DNA of 64,000 bases from Hormiphora californensis (GCA_020137815.1 CM035356.1:3659063-3723062), one strand, 5' to 3'; shown: positions 34,032-54,923, counted from the first letter of the stretch. The notes: generated from the letters alone by a model not told the origin. Made by a program: numbers and translations.

Positions 34032-35133
34032 TCTCTCTCTCTTCTTCGATTTAGGCTTGACACACGTCGTCTTCCTGGTCTTGTCAGTCCGTGGTAGGTG
34101 CACATAATATGTGTGGAGAGAGAAAGAGAGTGAGAGAGAGAGGATGATAGAAAGATAAAAAGATAGAAAGTAGACAGAATTTGTCTGTATGTCTTTCCGA
34201 AATCCGAGTAAACTGTTTTACAACACTGTAATTACAGCTTATATTCAAGAAGATCTACAATTCTAAGAGAGCTAAGTACCGCTCTATATCTGTTTCAATT
34301 GAGGATGTTTTGCTAAAACTTCCTTTCTAAATGGTTTAAATGAGGTAGAATCTTGAGAGCAAACTTGATACAGACGGTCCTAGGTAAACATATTATCCTG
34401 TATTTGAATCCTGGAGTTAACCCCCCCCCCCCCCCCGACCCCCGTAATGGTACTGAATAGTGAGAAGTGTGCACCAGAGAGAGTATGTAGTGTGTAGATC
34501 TAGATAGGGTGTATTAAATGCTAGGGTGTGTGCAGCAGTGCAGTTAGTAGAGCGGTTAGCTATGTAAACACACACGCCCACCACTATACTGCACCTTTAC
34601 ACACAACCACTACACTCGATACGCATCACAGCAGCTACTGCAGTACTCGATACCGGATACGCATCGCAGCAGTTATTGCCTGTTCATCAGCCACATCTCA
34701 CATTGGGCCCGCTGTGTGGGTATGTTTTGCTGCCCCTAGCCTCCCACCCACACACACAAATCTACACACGTGAGCAGTGAGTGTGCTGCAGTGAGTAGTA
34801 AACCAGGATATGCAGGCTCCATATTATACAGGGTACATTATTATGTGCTGTATGCACAAATAATATAAACTCCTCTTTTATAGGCTTTATGCGGTAGGAT
34901 ATTTAGTGGGGCTGGGCCGCTTGGTGTATAATATCGAGTATTCTTTATCATGAGCGGGGTGGGGGCGTGTGCAGTGCCACCCAACACCTCAATATGGAGA
35001 GGGGACTAAAGGGAGGGGGGGGGCACCACCCACCTCCACCCTCCCACAATCTTGTTAACATCACGGGAGTCGGGAGAGAGGGTAATGCGGATGAAATTTA
35101 ACCCACCGACTGTAATTAATATGAAGCAGAGTG

Positions 35134-35225
<92 letters not shown>

Positions 35226-35975
35226 CATCTCTATCGCTGAACTGGGTCAGATGGCTGGTCCAGTTTTAACAGCTCGTAACTATGGTACCGCAACCGTTTA
35301 TGCGGCGTCTTAAAGCTCTCATATCATCATGACGGTGGTATGCGGTCGGAGAGAGAGAGAGAGAGATGCAGAGAAAAAGAGAGAAGGAGGGAGGGACGGA
35401 GGGTTGAGAGTGAGGGAAAAAGAGAGAGACATACAGGGAGCTAGAGAAAGAGAGAGAAAGAGAGAAAGACCGCCCCCTCTGCAGCTCCCACGACCATCCC
35501 CGCCAGTGGGTCGGGGAAGGCGGAGGGAGATAGATTGGTGCCCACACAGACAGACAAATATTTGATAACAACACTACATTCACACTTCCACTGCCTCTAG
35601 CTGTTACTTGATTCCTCCCCCTCTACCTACACCCCAGTCACCACTCAATATTGCTCTACCCTACCTCTACATATATATGCAGTATATCGTCAGTTCCCCC
35701 GTCATTTTCTTTACTATCTTCCACTTGGTTTAATACCCAAATATCCCGTCCAATATATCGATTATCCCTAACCCTCAATCACTCCCACTAGGCAACCAAA
35801 GGAAACTGCCCCTACCGGGATGTGGGGAGTAACGGAGCGAGGGTCTCAATGGCTCAGTACATACCGTGCAACGTTCGTTCTCGTTTTAAAGATGACTCAT
35901 CTTCCAGGTGATTATACCCCTTAGAGCAGGATGTCATGAGATAGAGAGGGAGAGAGAGAGAGAGAAAGAAAGAGA

Positions 35976-36052
<77 letters not shown>

Positions 36053-36612
36053 TGTGTGTGTGTGTTGGACATAAGAGATTGTTCCTTATTCAAAGAGGAC
36101 CAAATATTACACGTGTGCTCCCCTTAATTCTCTCTCCCACCCATGATATAATAACCCTGATAATCATCTCACTGAAATTCACCCTCTCTCAACCCCCTCC
36201 CCCGAACAGTGAACACTCCTTTAAACCCACTTTTTTATTGCAGTAAACTAGCAGCAGAGTTTGTCGAGATATGGCAAAAGTTACGAGATGTTCCTAGTGC
36301 AACCCTCTACCACAAATATTGCACCACCCTTGATAGGTCAGTACAGATATAACACACAGGGCGCAGTTTTAGTACAGTTTAGTACAGTTTTAGTACAGTT
36401 TTAGTAGTATTATTATAGGGGAGATGGGGGCCGTGCAGGGGGATAGTATGGGCAGGTGGGGGATTAGTAAGATGGGGGATAGTGACTAAACTTGACTTAA
36501 TTAAAGTAATGTGTAGGGACATTGGAATGAATTAAATTTTTCCGTCTTTACTCCGTCACATTCCTTTAACTTTTTATTAAGCTCTCTCTCCCCCTCTCTC
36601 TCTCTCTCTTTC

Positions 36613-36689
<77 letters not shown>

Positions 36690-37626
36690 CCCCCGCCTAG
36701 CATTTGTCAACCTGAACTACACACACAAAACAGTCCAGCCGCAATATAGCCACATTTCCACCTTTATTCTTAAAAGTTGGTAATGGGAGTCAAGTGAGAA
36801 CAAAGTATAGAGCTAGTTTGCTAGTAGTGATACTTTTCGGGGGGGGGGGGGGTTGATGGTTGTTCTAGATCGGGTTGGTTGTTCTAGATCGTTCCCGAAA
36901 CCGGATGAATTAGTGAATTAGATTATCGCTCGCTTAAGTCCTACTGCAGTGACATTATAATCAATCTTTACACCTCAGTTTTCTTTGGTGATGCCATCCC
37001 CTTCGCAGGCTTCGTTTGCTGCGCTTCACGCGGCTGCAGTGGAGGGGTGACTGCATCACCATTCACCAACTGTTTCCTACTTTCCTCCTATTCAAACACA
37101 AATTCTCCCTAGATGGAAGTACAACAAAAGTACGCTGTTTCGGGGGTTATACAGCAGCCCCAAGGATGGGCTGAAAACACCTGTGTGTGTCAATGTGACA
37201 GAGAAAAGGTAACCACACAAGCAGAGAAACGACGGGGCGAGGGCACCGGGGGGTCCCGGCGGCGCACGCGCCCGCCCCCGGCGAGCGCGCGGGCCGCGCG
37301 CGCTCCGGGCGAGGGAAAGGGGGCGGGGGCCCCCTTTTTCCCCTCTTATATACTAAAAACCTTCTCGTTTATCATAATTCTCTCTTCTTCTTCTTTCCTT
37401 ATTCTGGTAACTGATAACGTAATAAAATATTACCACTATTCGGTCAAGTGATAGCTCCCACAAAAACCTTATAAATGGCCACATACCCCCCCTTTCGGTA
37501 AAAATATATTCAGTATATTCAAAGTATCATACATGTCGAAATTTCGTCACTCTGATATAATTCTTTCACGCCCTCTCTTCCCCGAAGCTTTGGCCACCAC
37601 CATCGGTGCTTTTATCTCTTTCTCTA

Positions 37627-37702
<76 letters not shown>

Positions 37703-38178
37703 CACCAACTAACAAATTGTTCCAGGCTATAATGGAAGTGGTTGAGTATGACAAAGTTTCTTCCTTCGGTGGTTCACCATTCTCCCTAACCCTCAAGATA
37801 GCCAACAAGACTTTCAGTATTATGCTGGTGGACAAGCACAAGGTAAAGTAGGAGAAGGGGGTGATAACTTCTACAAAAATCCAACTTTAGTAGAGAGTTA
37901 TCATAGTAATTTTCTTGTTCTAACCCTATTTACGAATATTGTAAAGGGTAACATAACAATATTGAATCTTTATGCTCTGACAGCTCTACGGAGGTGACAG
38001 TCATTTGTGAGACGAGTAGGGAGGGGTTTATATTGCTACTCCATGTACTAATAAAGGCACTACTACTGCCAATATCTTCTCTCTATTTGAACCCCCTTTG
38101 TTTCAGAGTTACCTACTGATAGAGCTACTGGCAGCGTACTGTCGCCGAACTACAACAATCTCAAGAGATACCCCTTAG
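20668..38178 (+). CDS. PLEKHH-type coiled-coil, MyTH4 and FERM protein
   Basis: Exons in phase: 20668-20769, 23152-23301, 23437-23613, from 23760 (end unclear), 25557-26026, from 26189 (unclear), 27149-27220, from 27448 (unclear), 27888-28047, 28200-28301, 29353-29478, 30201-30273, 32884-33013, 33604-33783, 35792-35907, 36244-36336, 36979-37208 (broken), 37726-37842, 38107-38178. Exons 2-4 are coiled coil. The 25557 exon is Pro/His/Ser-rich. The 27888 and 28200 exons form a MyTH4 domain ([31 protein letters not shown]). The rest is FERM ([15 protein letters not shown] then [33 protein letters not shown]). This order matches PLEKHH1/2, which link membranes and the actin cytoskeleton; their two PH domains are not visible here and would fall in the badly assembled 26-27.8 kb. 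One extra T at 36979 and one base near 37130 break the frame, probably assembly errors. Confidence 0.78.
21480..22640. other. Intron 1 interior, nothing recognised
   Basis: AT-rich with CT-rich patches; no coding exon seen. A dispersed repeat (TTGCTCGACCCTGTTT...GTTTGAACAAAACAAG) at 22202-22250 recurs near 42320 and, inverted, 52530-52578. Confidence 0.4.
22779..22872. repeat. (GA)n microsatellite
   Basis: Two GA runs (22779-22820 and 22850-22872) in intron 1 of the PLEKHH-type gene. Confidence 0.95.
24223..24362. repeat. (GTCA)n tetranucleotide array
   Basis: About 140 bp of CAGT/GTCA repeats with a few single-base slips; continues in degenerate form to 24390. Confidence 0.97.
24694..24793. 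other. Assembly gap (100 N)
   Basis: Exactly 100 unknown bases, a conventional placeholder for a gap of unknown size, inside the PLEKHH-type gene between its coiled-coil and Pro-rich exons. Confidence 1.
24794..27140. other. Low-quality assembly with inflated homopolymers
   Basis: From 24794 to 25210 and again from 26200 to 27140 the sequence is dominated by runs of C, G, A and T far denser than elsewhere (poly-T at 25049-25200, A/T/C/G blocks at 26530-27110). Good exon sequence (25557-26026) lies between. Any coding in these stretches cannot be trusted, and PH-domain exons may be lost here. Confidence 0.75.
25370..25540. repeat. (CTGT)n tetranucleotide array
   Basis: TCTG/CTGT repeats with interruptions just upstream of the 25557 exon acceptor. 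Confidence 0.95.
27626..27837. repeat. Poly-T then (CT)n tract
   Basis: About 70 T followed by CT/CTAT repeats, in the intron before the MyTH4 exon. Confidence 0.95.
28414..28479. repeat. (GT)n microsatellite
   Basis: Uninterrupted GT run in the intron after the second MyTH4 exon. The rest of that intron (28302-29352) holds no recognised feature besides a CT tract at 29231-29294. Confidence 0.97.
31079..31172. repeat. 33-bp minisatellite, three copies
   Basis: Three tandem copies of a unit containing GCAGTACCACACATCCCCTT, in the 2.6-kb intron 30274-32883. Confidence 0.95.
31808..32190. repeat. Two (CT)n tracts
   Basis: CT runs at 31808-31975 and 32112-32190 in the same large intron of the PLEKHH-type gene. 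No exon signal lies between them. Confidence 0.95.
33796..34050. repeat. (ACAG)n and (CT)n tracts
   Basis: ACAG tetranucleotides at 33796-33862 directly after the exon ending at 33783, then CT repeats at 33988-34050. The remaining intron to 35791 holds a poly-C run (34421-34436) and no exon. Confidence 0.95.
35132..35222. repeat. (CT)n microsatellite
   Basis: CT run of about 90 bp with one TAT interruption. Confidence 0.95.
35941..36062. repeat. (GA)n-(GT)n microsatellite
   Basis: GA run followed by a short GT run, shortly after the exon ending at 35907. Confidence 0.95.
36588..36685. repeat. (CT)n microsatellite
   Basis: CT run with CTAT units, mid-intron. Confidence 0.95.
37237..37337. 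other. Abrupt GC-rich island in an intron
   Basis: About 100 bp of roughly 90% G+C (GGCGCACGCGCCC, GCGCGCGGGCCGCGC) begins about 30 bp after the 37208 donor and ends abruptly in AT-rich intron sequence. No gene-like feature. It may be a contaminating or mis-joined read, or a CpG-like element. Confidence 0.7.
37632..37700. repeat. (CT)n tract at a 3' splice site
   Basis: CT run ending 25 bp before the acceptor of the exon at 37726; it acts as, or extends, the polypyrimidine tract. Confidence 0.95.
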
Positions 38179-40241
38179 ATGGAATTAAAAGAAGGAGGAG
38201 GAGGAGAGAAAGGGCGATATTGTGATGAAAGGGACATGATTAAAGATGAGGGACAGAGAGAGTGGTGGTTGTGTTTTTGATTGATTTTATTGTGTTCTAT
38301 AAATTTCGTTTGAGAAGCCGCTGTTATATGATGGGTCTTTTTGTTGTAAGGCGCGGTGACTCACCAGTAGAGGTCCCGGCGCGCACACAAGATCTGAACA
38401 GCACGTGCGCGCATTGGATAGCACCGGTTCAGGGAATTTGCTGCAGCTGCTGACATGTGTCTCCTGTCTGTCGGGCCGACAGACAGCGTCGACTGTCACC
38501 CGGCCGAAAGATAGACATAGTAGCATGGCAACAGATCCCCTGAGCCGGCGCCATCTCTACCGATGAGTCACTGCTAGCAGCTAGGGGGCTGAAGTCTGCA
38601 GAGGTGATGATGTTTGTCGGCTCCCGTCAGGCTTTGGCATGTTCCTTGCCTGTCAGCTCTCACACCGGGCCTTCGGTGTGAGCGTAAGCGAGCTGTCCGA
38701 GGCGCTTAAAGTACCGAACAGACAGACTGCGTAGCATGGCAAGTCAGGCTAATGCTCTGACCGCGGTTCTTGAAATGGAATGGGTCAGGCCAATACTTAT
38801 ACTCTTACAGTCAGCTCTGGACCTAGCCTTTTAGACGACAAAACAAGTTGGTTTATAATGAACAAACAGCAACATACAAAATAAAATTCGGCAACACATC
38901 AATCATTTGCATCTCAAATTCCTCAACAAATAGTTAAATATGTACTGGGGTTTCTAGCTCCTGGTTCATCTAGATCGATCCTATCCAGTATCAACTAATA
39001 TTAGATATTAGTACACTGTTTTTGCGTAACACACACAGCATGAATAAAGCAACATAAAAAGCACGTCTATCTATATATGGTAGGGTAACGGCAATATTCG
39101 TCCTGTTTTCGTAATCGTCTGATGGCCAAATAGGTGGTCTGATGGTCGCTTAGAGAAACAAAAATGGCTTCATAAGACACTGGTTTGTCCGGTCAAGGCA
39201 CGTAACTGGGTGGTGGTTTGGTGCAGTGTCATTGCTACCTATTCTCGCTTCGATCTCACATAGGTGTCCATGTCACCAAGGTGCAGCGGTACATTTGATC
39301 CCTTGGCTTGACATGGTGATTTTCAAACAATGGAGAGGTCCTCTTTGGTCTTCCATCGCTCTCTGTAGGTATTTATCTGAAACAGAAGGAGATGTTAGTG
39401 CTTGTCTAAACACTTCCCCCCTTGCTACTATGTTGAGTAAGGGCTGTCAGGCCTTGTTGAGTAACAAGTCAGGCCAATGCTCTGCCAGTCTGCCAGTTGA
39501 GTAAGAGGTTACAACAACTCGCGCTAGGCTCCTGTCTGCTGCGGTACCGACCCGATCTGAGTTTAATCAAATCGAGGTCTGGTGCCGCCAGATAGGGAAG
39601 CTCAGGTATAACATGGTACTATATTCAGTATTCACGGAGTAGTACCTTGATAAATGCTAAGTTTAGGTGTAATTTTCTTGGGGCTGCTCCACGCCTCTTT
39701 CAGTTTTGGTAGTTTTCTCAGTTTATGAGCTTTCCGAAGGTGCTCCTGGTCGAACCCCACTACGACTGGTGCGAATGCTGGCTGCATTAGAACAGGGTTA
39801 CATGCTGGACAGCTTGGGTCAAACCTGGTGGGAAGGAGATCTGGAGTTAGACCACATGACTGAGCGGGGAGAACTTAGGGGGAGGTTGTTTCAAGTATCA
39901 AGGGGGATGGGAAATACTGCAAATCTTCACGAAAAGAACACGAGGAGTGTGAAGTTGGATCTTCTGCAATTCCCACCCAAATTCCCTCTACAACAAAGTA
40001 CGCTGTTTCGGGGTTTATACAGTAGTTGGAGAGGAAGAAGGGAGTACATATTAAAGAATGTAGTTATCAAGTAAGGAAGCAAATGGGGAAATAAAATAAC
40101 AGCAATTACTGTTTAACCACCCATTCCCATGATAGTCACTCTATTTTATAACATAACCACCTTGTAGTTTTCTAGCGGAGATCATTCTCAGTGAGAATCT
40201 CACAGTTCTCCTCAATCAAGAGATTATTCTAACCATTTCAA

Positions 40242-40331
<90 letters not shown>

Positions 40332-40383
40332 TCCGTGTCAGTGATCAGATAACTGATAACATGGTTAAATAGCTACAATATAA
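38179..40383. other. Intergenic, convergent, repeat-rich
   Basis: Holds the 3' UTRs of the PLEKHH-type gene and the minus-strand receptor. A hairpin word lies at 38467-38489 (CTGTCTGTCGG with its inverse), another at 38653-38697, two GTCAGGCCAATGCTCTG repeats (38743 and 39468), a CTGGCGGC-type repeat (39546-39592) and a (CT)n tract (40247-40326). A 122-codon open frame at 39706-40074 is not recognised. Near 39983-40016 it shares about 35 bp with the exon region at 37119-37155. Confidence 0.5.
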
Positions 40384-42715
40384 TTACTGCGTGTGAAGCT
40401 GGTGAAGATCGATGGGGAGATTGACATCACTAAGAAAGTTTCGAGGGCTTCCTTCCTCCTGAAAAAAAGAGGTTCATTACTTATCTGATATCGCACCTCA
40501 AAACAGCGCCGCGATACCAGTAGTTTTTACGGTAATTAGTTAATTGAACTACTAATAACTAAAGTTTGGCAGCGTACAGGGGATTGCACGACGTGCCCAA
40601 AACTAAAGTACTAAATAATTGAACTACTGATACAATGAATAGTGTTTATTATGGACTTCTGACGACTCGTAGATAGAAACTATGCGACTCAAAATCAGCC
40701 GATTGGTCAACTTATTGATTCAATTAATCTACTAATTAATTAGTTAATTACCTGACTCCGGTCAGAAGATGATGAGGGTGAAGAGGAGGGTGATGGGTGA
40801 CTGCAGCAGTTGTGTTCATTAATCACCACGGACACGTTGTAGGATGTCCTACCAGAGCCACTGGACACACTTACCCGCTGTCCAACCATATTCCTGTGAG
40901 GGGGGGGGGAGTAATAACTAACAAGCTACTAATTACTATGCGAAATCTATACATGATTATAGCTGACTTGATCTGTCAGGCCAATGCTCTGACAGGAATT
41001 GATTGAACTCCAATCACCCTCATATTCTCATAATATCATATCACCCAACTTACAAGAACTGGCCAAGGCGAGCAAATCTGAGTTGCAGTATGAGCCAATA
41101 TGAAGCCTTCAACTCTGTGGAAAAGCTTAGCAACCACGGGAACAACACTGAAACATTCAACTGTTTTTATTCTGAAAAACTGCTAATTTTCTATATCGGG
41201 GGAAATTCTTCAGTTCGGAAAATCGGGGTCCCGGTAAATCAGGGTCTAACTTACTCAACAATACAAGGTCTAACTGTATTATTAAATTGATCTTCAGTAA
41301 AAATTGCATCTCCCAGGTCTTACCGAGAAAAAGGAACTTGATGTATCGTATGATAAAGGGGGTGATGGGCGAAACCAGGTTCATAAATCTGAAATAAGGA
41401 ATCAGTAATATCTGAAATAAGGAATCAGTAATATATATTACATTTAGTTTATGTTTTACGAGCCTGAAAAGTTAGGATTCTACTAATCAACTTACGCAGA
41501 ATCACTAGGCATTAGTCCGAGATTAGCGAAATGTGATAGAATATCAAGAAGATCACTGGGCAGGTAAGTTATGTAGAGTGCTAACCAGAGCCCGTACATT
41601 GATTGGGGCGAGAGAAGAGTTGTCTTGCTTGTACTCTGAACTCTGAAATATGGGGTGATATTAATTTAACATCATGATCATGAATTGCTCCTATTTTATA
41701 ACTAAAGCAGTGTCCCTTTGTTGAGTAAGTGCCAATTAGTGGTTACTCAACAAGTTTCCCTTGAGAGAAACGGAAGTAACTTAGAGAACCAGATAACCAA
41801 CTATAACTACCCTCCCCAACTACCTCAGAGAGAGAAGCGTTCGAGCTCCTTGTGTGGGTCCCACTACTACTAGTAGGACCTATTCCATTTCCTCCTCTCT
41901 CTCTCACCCTACTTTGGGGAACTAGGTAACCAACTATTGCTACCTCAGACTATGAGCCAGAGAGAAACATGCAGAACTCCACGTGCGGGAGAGGGAACCA
42001 CCCCGCACCCACAACCCCCACATTGTGTTTATTTGACCACCCCGCACCACCACTCCAAATAATTCATTATTTAACCACCCCGGCCACCAACTCAACGCAA
42101 TGAATTGACAACTCATTATATAACCACCCCCGCCCCACTCATTATGTCCCCACCCACCTGGGGGCATCAAGTTGTCTGCGCCATCTCGTTGTGAGGTTAA
42201 CATTGATACAGATAATGGGGAGAAGGGTACACAGAAGAAAGTAGAAACACGTCAACACCAAATCAGCCACAGACCTGCAGGGAAGGAGTTGTTAACCATG
42301 ATATGAATTGATTGCCTAGTGCTCGACCCTGTTTGCCAAGCCTTTAAATAAATTGAGTTGTTAACCTACAAGACCGTCGTATGTGATTTTAACAAATTAT
42401 GCAGTGGTTGCCCAAGATTATTAAAACCAGGACAGCTTGTGATTTTGCTAGTCTGATCCTTGTATGAGGATTCTTTACTAGATAATCTCTAACCCCCACC
42501 CTTTAACTACGTTATCTCTTATAGCTTAAGCTAGCATTTTATCAAGGTGGATTTTGCGGAGTTATTTAACTCAACCTGCCACAAAAACACAACTCTCATA
42601 TACGTGCAAACCATCATTGCAAGCCAGAGAGCGGCTCTTAGTTTGGTGGTTAAGCTGCTGCACTGACGAACGTCGCGCCCTCTCTGTTTTATGGAGAGCG
42701 AGAGAGAGAAATAGA

Positions 42716-42805
<90 letters not shown>

Positions 42806-44605
42806 GAGAGAGAAACGGGAAGTATATGGAATACGTCCGACTCGTTCCTATAAAATGACTATCTAACTAAGAAGTAGTTGACTTGTTCAGACTGTCTCGT
42901 ATCCAGTAAGAAATGTCCTCCACTCAATTTGAAACTCAGAAAGAACTGCAGAGTTATCCCCCCCCCCCCCAAAGAGGGTTATAACATAACAAGTTACCCG
43001 TTGGATGCGGCAATTCGTGAGAAGGATGTCACAAAGGGGATGAAGATGGAGACGACCATTTCGCAGAGTAGAAACCGGTAGCTCACCTTCCCAACATTGT
43101 AGTTAACTGAAATACAGCATATCATCCAGGCTACCATTCCTTGTAACTGATAAGGAGGGGAGGTGTTAACATGGTGTTAAACTGTTAACGTGGTGTCAAC
43201 ATTGAACATGGTATCAACATGAACATGGTGTTAACATGAACATGGTGTTAACATGAACATGGTGTTAACATGGTGTTATTACATACTAAAATTCGATAAA
43301 CTGCTGGAACCCGAGTAGGAATAATTTACATTGCTGACTACTACGTACCATCAATGTTAGTGCTGAGAAAACTTCATAAGCGCACCTCTCCAGTCCTGAT
43401 TTATTTTCCTCTCCTGCGGCAGGAGCAGTCCCATTCTCACTAACATCTGATAACAAACAGGGATATTAATCAATTAAACAGCTGAATTCCTAATATACTT
43501 TGAAATTGTTTGTTTGTACCCGACTCTTCTTGACTTTCACTCAGTTTAATTCCGAGAGAATTATAAAATCAGGTACAAACTAGTGGTTGTATAATATATA
43601 GTGGTCTAGTGGCTAGACAACTCTCTCTCTCTCTAGGTTCCCGTCAAGTGTCAGGATTATCATGGTCTCTATTTTGAAGTACGCGATATGTCAGGGCAAA
43701 TAGTGCACTAACCCGTCGAGAGCTGTCTGGCGGTGCCAGACCCCGTTTTGATTCTCAATGCGCTCAGATAGGGTTGGCACCGCGAGCGGCGAGACAGTCT
43801 GAGGGAAGGCGAGCTCGAAGCACTACAGTCTCTCAGACGGGTTAGATTGTTAGGACAAGCTGCAGGTGTTGCGTCGGACGATAACAATAATATATGGAAC
43901 TGAATTTGTCTTCGATTCTCTTAGACTATTTGGAAAGAATGGAAGGGATGTCGGGAGCGACCTAGTTCAAACAGATATTGTATCTAATATCATGGTTACC
44001 AGTGTTCAATTGGTCTTCAAGCTTGTTGAGTTTCTCAACAACTTGAAACAACCGGGGTAGATTCGGATGAGTTCTCTACGCAAAACGTACTGTCCTTCTA
44101 CAAAAAAAACCCGTCTACTCATTTTGTACAGCCTACCAAGCCAAACCAAACTTCCTCACTTACTGTAAAGTTCCATGGAGGTAAAGTATAACTCCACTAC
44201 TGCAGCGGGGAATGCTAGGACGGAGAGAAGCATGCACTGCCATATAAGGGACATCAGGAAGGAATGATCTGAGAGAGGAGGGGGATAATGGGTTAGGTAG
44301 GAGCTGGGGAAGGGTGTTCATGAGCTGGGGAAGGGTGTTCATGAGCTGGGGAAGGGGGTTCATGAGCTGGAGGTAAGGAAGGAGGGTATCGTTGTGGGAA
44401 GTTACAACCAGTCATGTCATCATTTAAAAAACAGAGGCACGCCTAATATAATACCAAGGCCTACGCCAAATTATAGTTACTCACATGTTCTGTTAAGTTT
44501 TGCAATACGTCTCCCGTAGTACCAGAGGGTCGTATTGGTGAGGATACAAAAGGCAGCCAGACCAAGACCCGCAAAGATCAGGGATTTCATTGATAGCCAT
44601 TCCAT
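40384..44605 (-). CDS. Seven-helix receptor, probably a G-protein-coupled receptor
   Basis: Nine exons: 44485-44605, 44164-44268, 43349-43446, 42998-43146, 42158-42274, 41496-41642, 41324-41388, 40752-40893, 40384-40458. I infer the start [11 protein letters not shown] in the first exon; an upstream exon is possible. Seven hydrophobic segments follow in order: [33 protein letters not shown]; an extracellular loop with NGT and NKS sites and a Cys; [71 protein letters not shown]; and [21 protein letters not shown]. The tail is Ser-rich ([14 protein letters not shown]) and ends HQLHTQ. No DRY or NPxxY motif is clear, so ligand and subfamily are unknown. The exon 7 to 8 phase is off by one base, at a T run or poly-G. 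Confidence 0.62.
42715..42814. repeat. (GA)n microsatellite
   Basis: GA run in the receptor intron 42275-42997; on the gene's strand it is a CT tract. Confidence 0.95.
43162..43277. repeat. 17-bp minisatellite
   Basis: Tandem copies of AACATGAACATGGTGTT and variants, in the receptor intron between exons 3 and 4. Confidence 0.9.
43726..43800. repeat. Short dispersed repeat, CTGGCGGC type
   Basis: CTGGCGGTGCCAGACC, then TTTTGATTC, then GCGCTCAGATAGGGTTGGC. Related to the copies at 4418 and 50229. Confidence 0.65.
44301..44370. repeat. 21-bp minisatellite
   Basis: Three and a half copies of GAGCTGGGGAAGGGTGTTCA(T) in the receptor's first intron. Confidence 0.95.
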
Positions 44606-45402
44606 GAACCTGGATACGAGGAATTGATTTGATAAGATAAGAGCAGGTGCCATGGGCGTGAACCTTATGTACCGGTACGTCGGCCAACCAACATCATTGA
44701 GTGGCCGTGCGAAGGATCGAACAGGGGTAGAAATGCTATGTGAGGGCCCAGGGGAACAGGCTTGACAAAATGAAGATACATTGTGGTACCTCGATTTACG
44801 GGAAGATCTCACGAGATTCCCGTAAATCGAGCTGTACCATATATCGACCAGTCATCGATAATATCTTGATCCATCTCATGTTTCTCTTCCGTATCCCCCT
44901 TTCTGGGCAAGTACACACTCTACATCACAAACAGTCTCCATCTACTACTTAGAGCTGTACTTGAGTCTAGTTTTTTACATTCCTTGTACTGTGTATTGTA
45001 TCGTAGTTTGTTGTTTTGAAAATGAAAACAATTAATTGCATACTAAGTTAAAATTGAATCAAAGTGCTTAAGACTGGTACAATGCAACGTTTCATTGAGG
45101 GACTGAGGGTCAAATAATATGAGCGTCTTTATATGAGATAACTTAGCTTTATGATATAAGGTTTGTGAACAGTTCCACAACGTTTCAGCTCATTGATTAA
45201 ACTAGTCATGTACAGGCGAGAGCAGGGAAAATGATATTAATATGTGCGTGCTCTAGATGGGAGAAGAACCGGCTGATGGTTATTGATCTGGGCCATATTG
45301 AATATATTGGTAGTTCTATGTTACCAATTTCAGTAAGAAAAAGAGCTCTTCCTATAACTCTCTCTCCTCCTCTTATATCTGAATATATTCCATATAGGAC
45401 AG
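44606..45402. promoter_or_regulatory. Divergent intergenic region
   Basis: About 0.8 kb between the starts of the minus-strand receptor and the plus-strand sushi gene, so it should hold both promoters. A small hairpin (CTCGATTTACGGGAA at 44790-44804 with its inverse at 44817-44831) resembles the Tc1/pogo-type ends seen at 55236. No core promoter is identifiable. Confidence 0.4.
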
Positions 45403-52342
<6,940 letters not shown>

Positions 52343-52344
52343 CC

Positions 52345-52823
52345 TGGCCCCATCTGAGCGCACTGTCGATTGCCGCCAGAATTGTTGAGTAACAACGCCA
52401 GACAGTGTAGTATAGCCGGCCAATGCAAATGCTCCGACCCCTCTGACCACAGTTCTCGCACGCTCAGGGTCAGGCCAATGCTCTGACAGGCCCAACTCAA
52501 CAGAGGAGCATTCTACATCACTAAAAGCTTGTTTTGTTCAAACCCTGCACGAAATGAGGGTCGAGCAGGGCAACTGAAAGTTGTGATATATTTTGTGAGC
52601 TGTGAAGGGACAATCTTGTATTTCTAACAGGATTATTTATTTTAAATTCTTAACTAACTTATTGATTACCCGTTAAATATTTTAATAAACGCTTAACAGG
52701 AGTTTGAATGTGAAGTTACCCGATTAATTTGTTGACAAAAACAATTAATAATTTATAACCCCCTCCCCCTGCAGTATATAACACATCACACTAACCTTGT
52801 TCCAATGTAGTAGTAGTAGAACC
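52345..52823. promoter_or_regulatory. Spacer upstream of TSPO
   Basis: Holds the sushi gene 3' UTR and presumably the TSPO promoter. It contains a CTGGC...CGCCAG repeat (52345-52382), a GTCAGGCCAATGCTCTGACAGG copy (52471-52492) and the inverted TTGTTTTGTTCAAACCCTGC repeat (52534). Confidence 0.4.
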
Positions 52824-54712
<1,889 letters not shown>

Positions 54713-54923
54713 CATTTCGTATTAATGAAAGAGATCAGAGTGGGATACTATTGGTCAGTCACCACTGACAGGACTTTATTTAAATTGTACTGATGGGTCA
54801 GCGACTTAGCTTGTAGAAATTTTATTTGTAATTTTGAGTTAATGTTTTTCTGTGTAATTGTATGATGTACAGTTATTGTATGTAATTGTTGTTGTCGATA
54901 AAAGGTTGTTGAGTTACTCAACA

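Noticed and set aside
34528-34600. tRNA-like word (AGTTAGTAGAGCGGTTAGC)
   Set aside because: Resembles a D-arm by chance, but no acceptor stem, anticodon arm or T-arm can be formed around it.
39706-40074. 122-codon plus-strand frame
   Set aside because: No recognised domain and no clear splice sites; noted only for its short similarity to the 37119 region.
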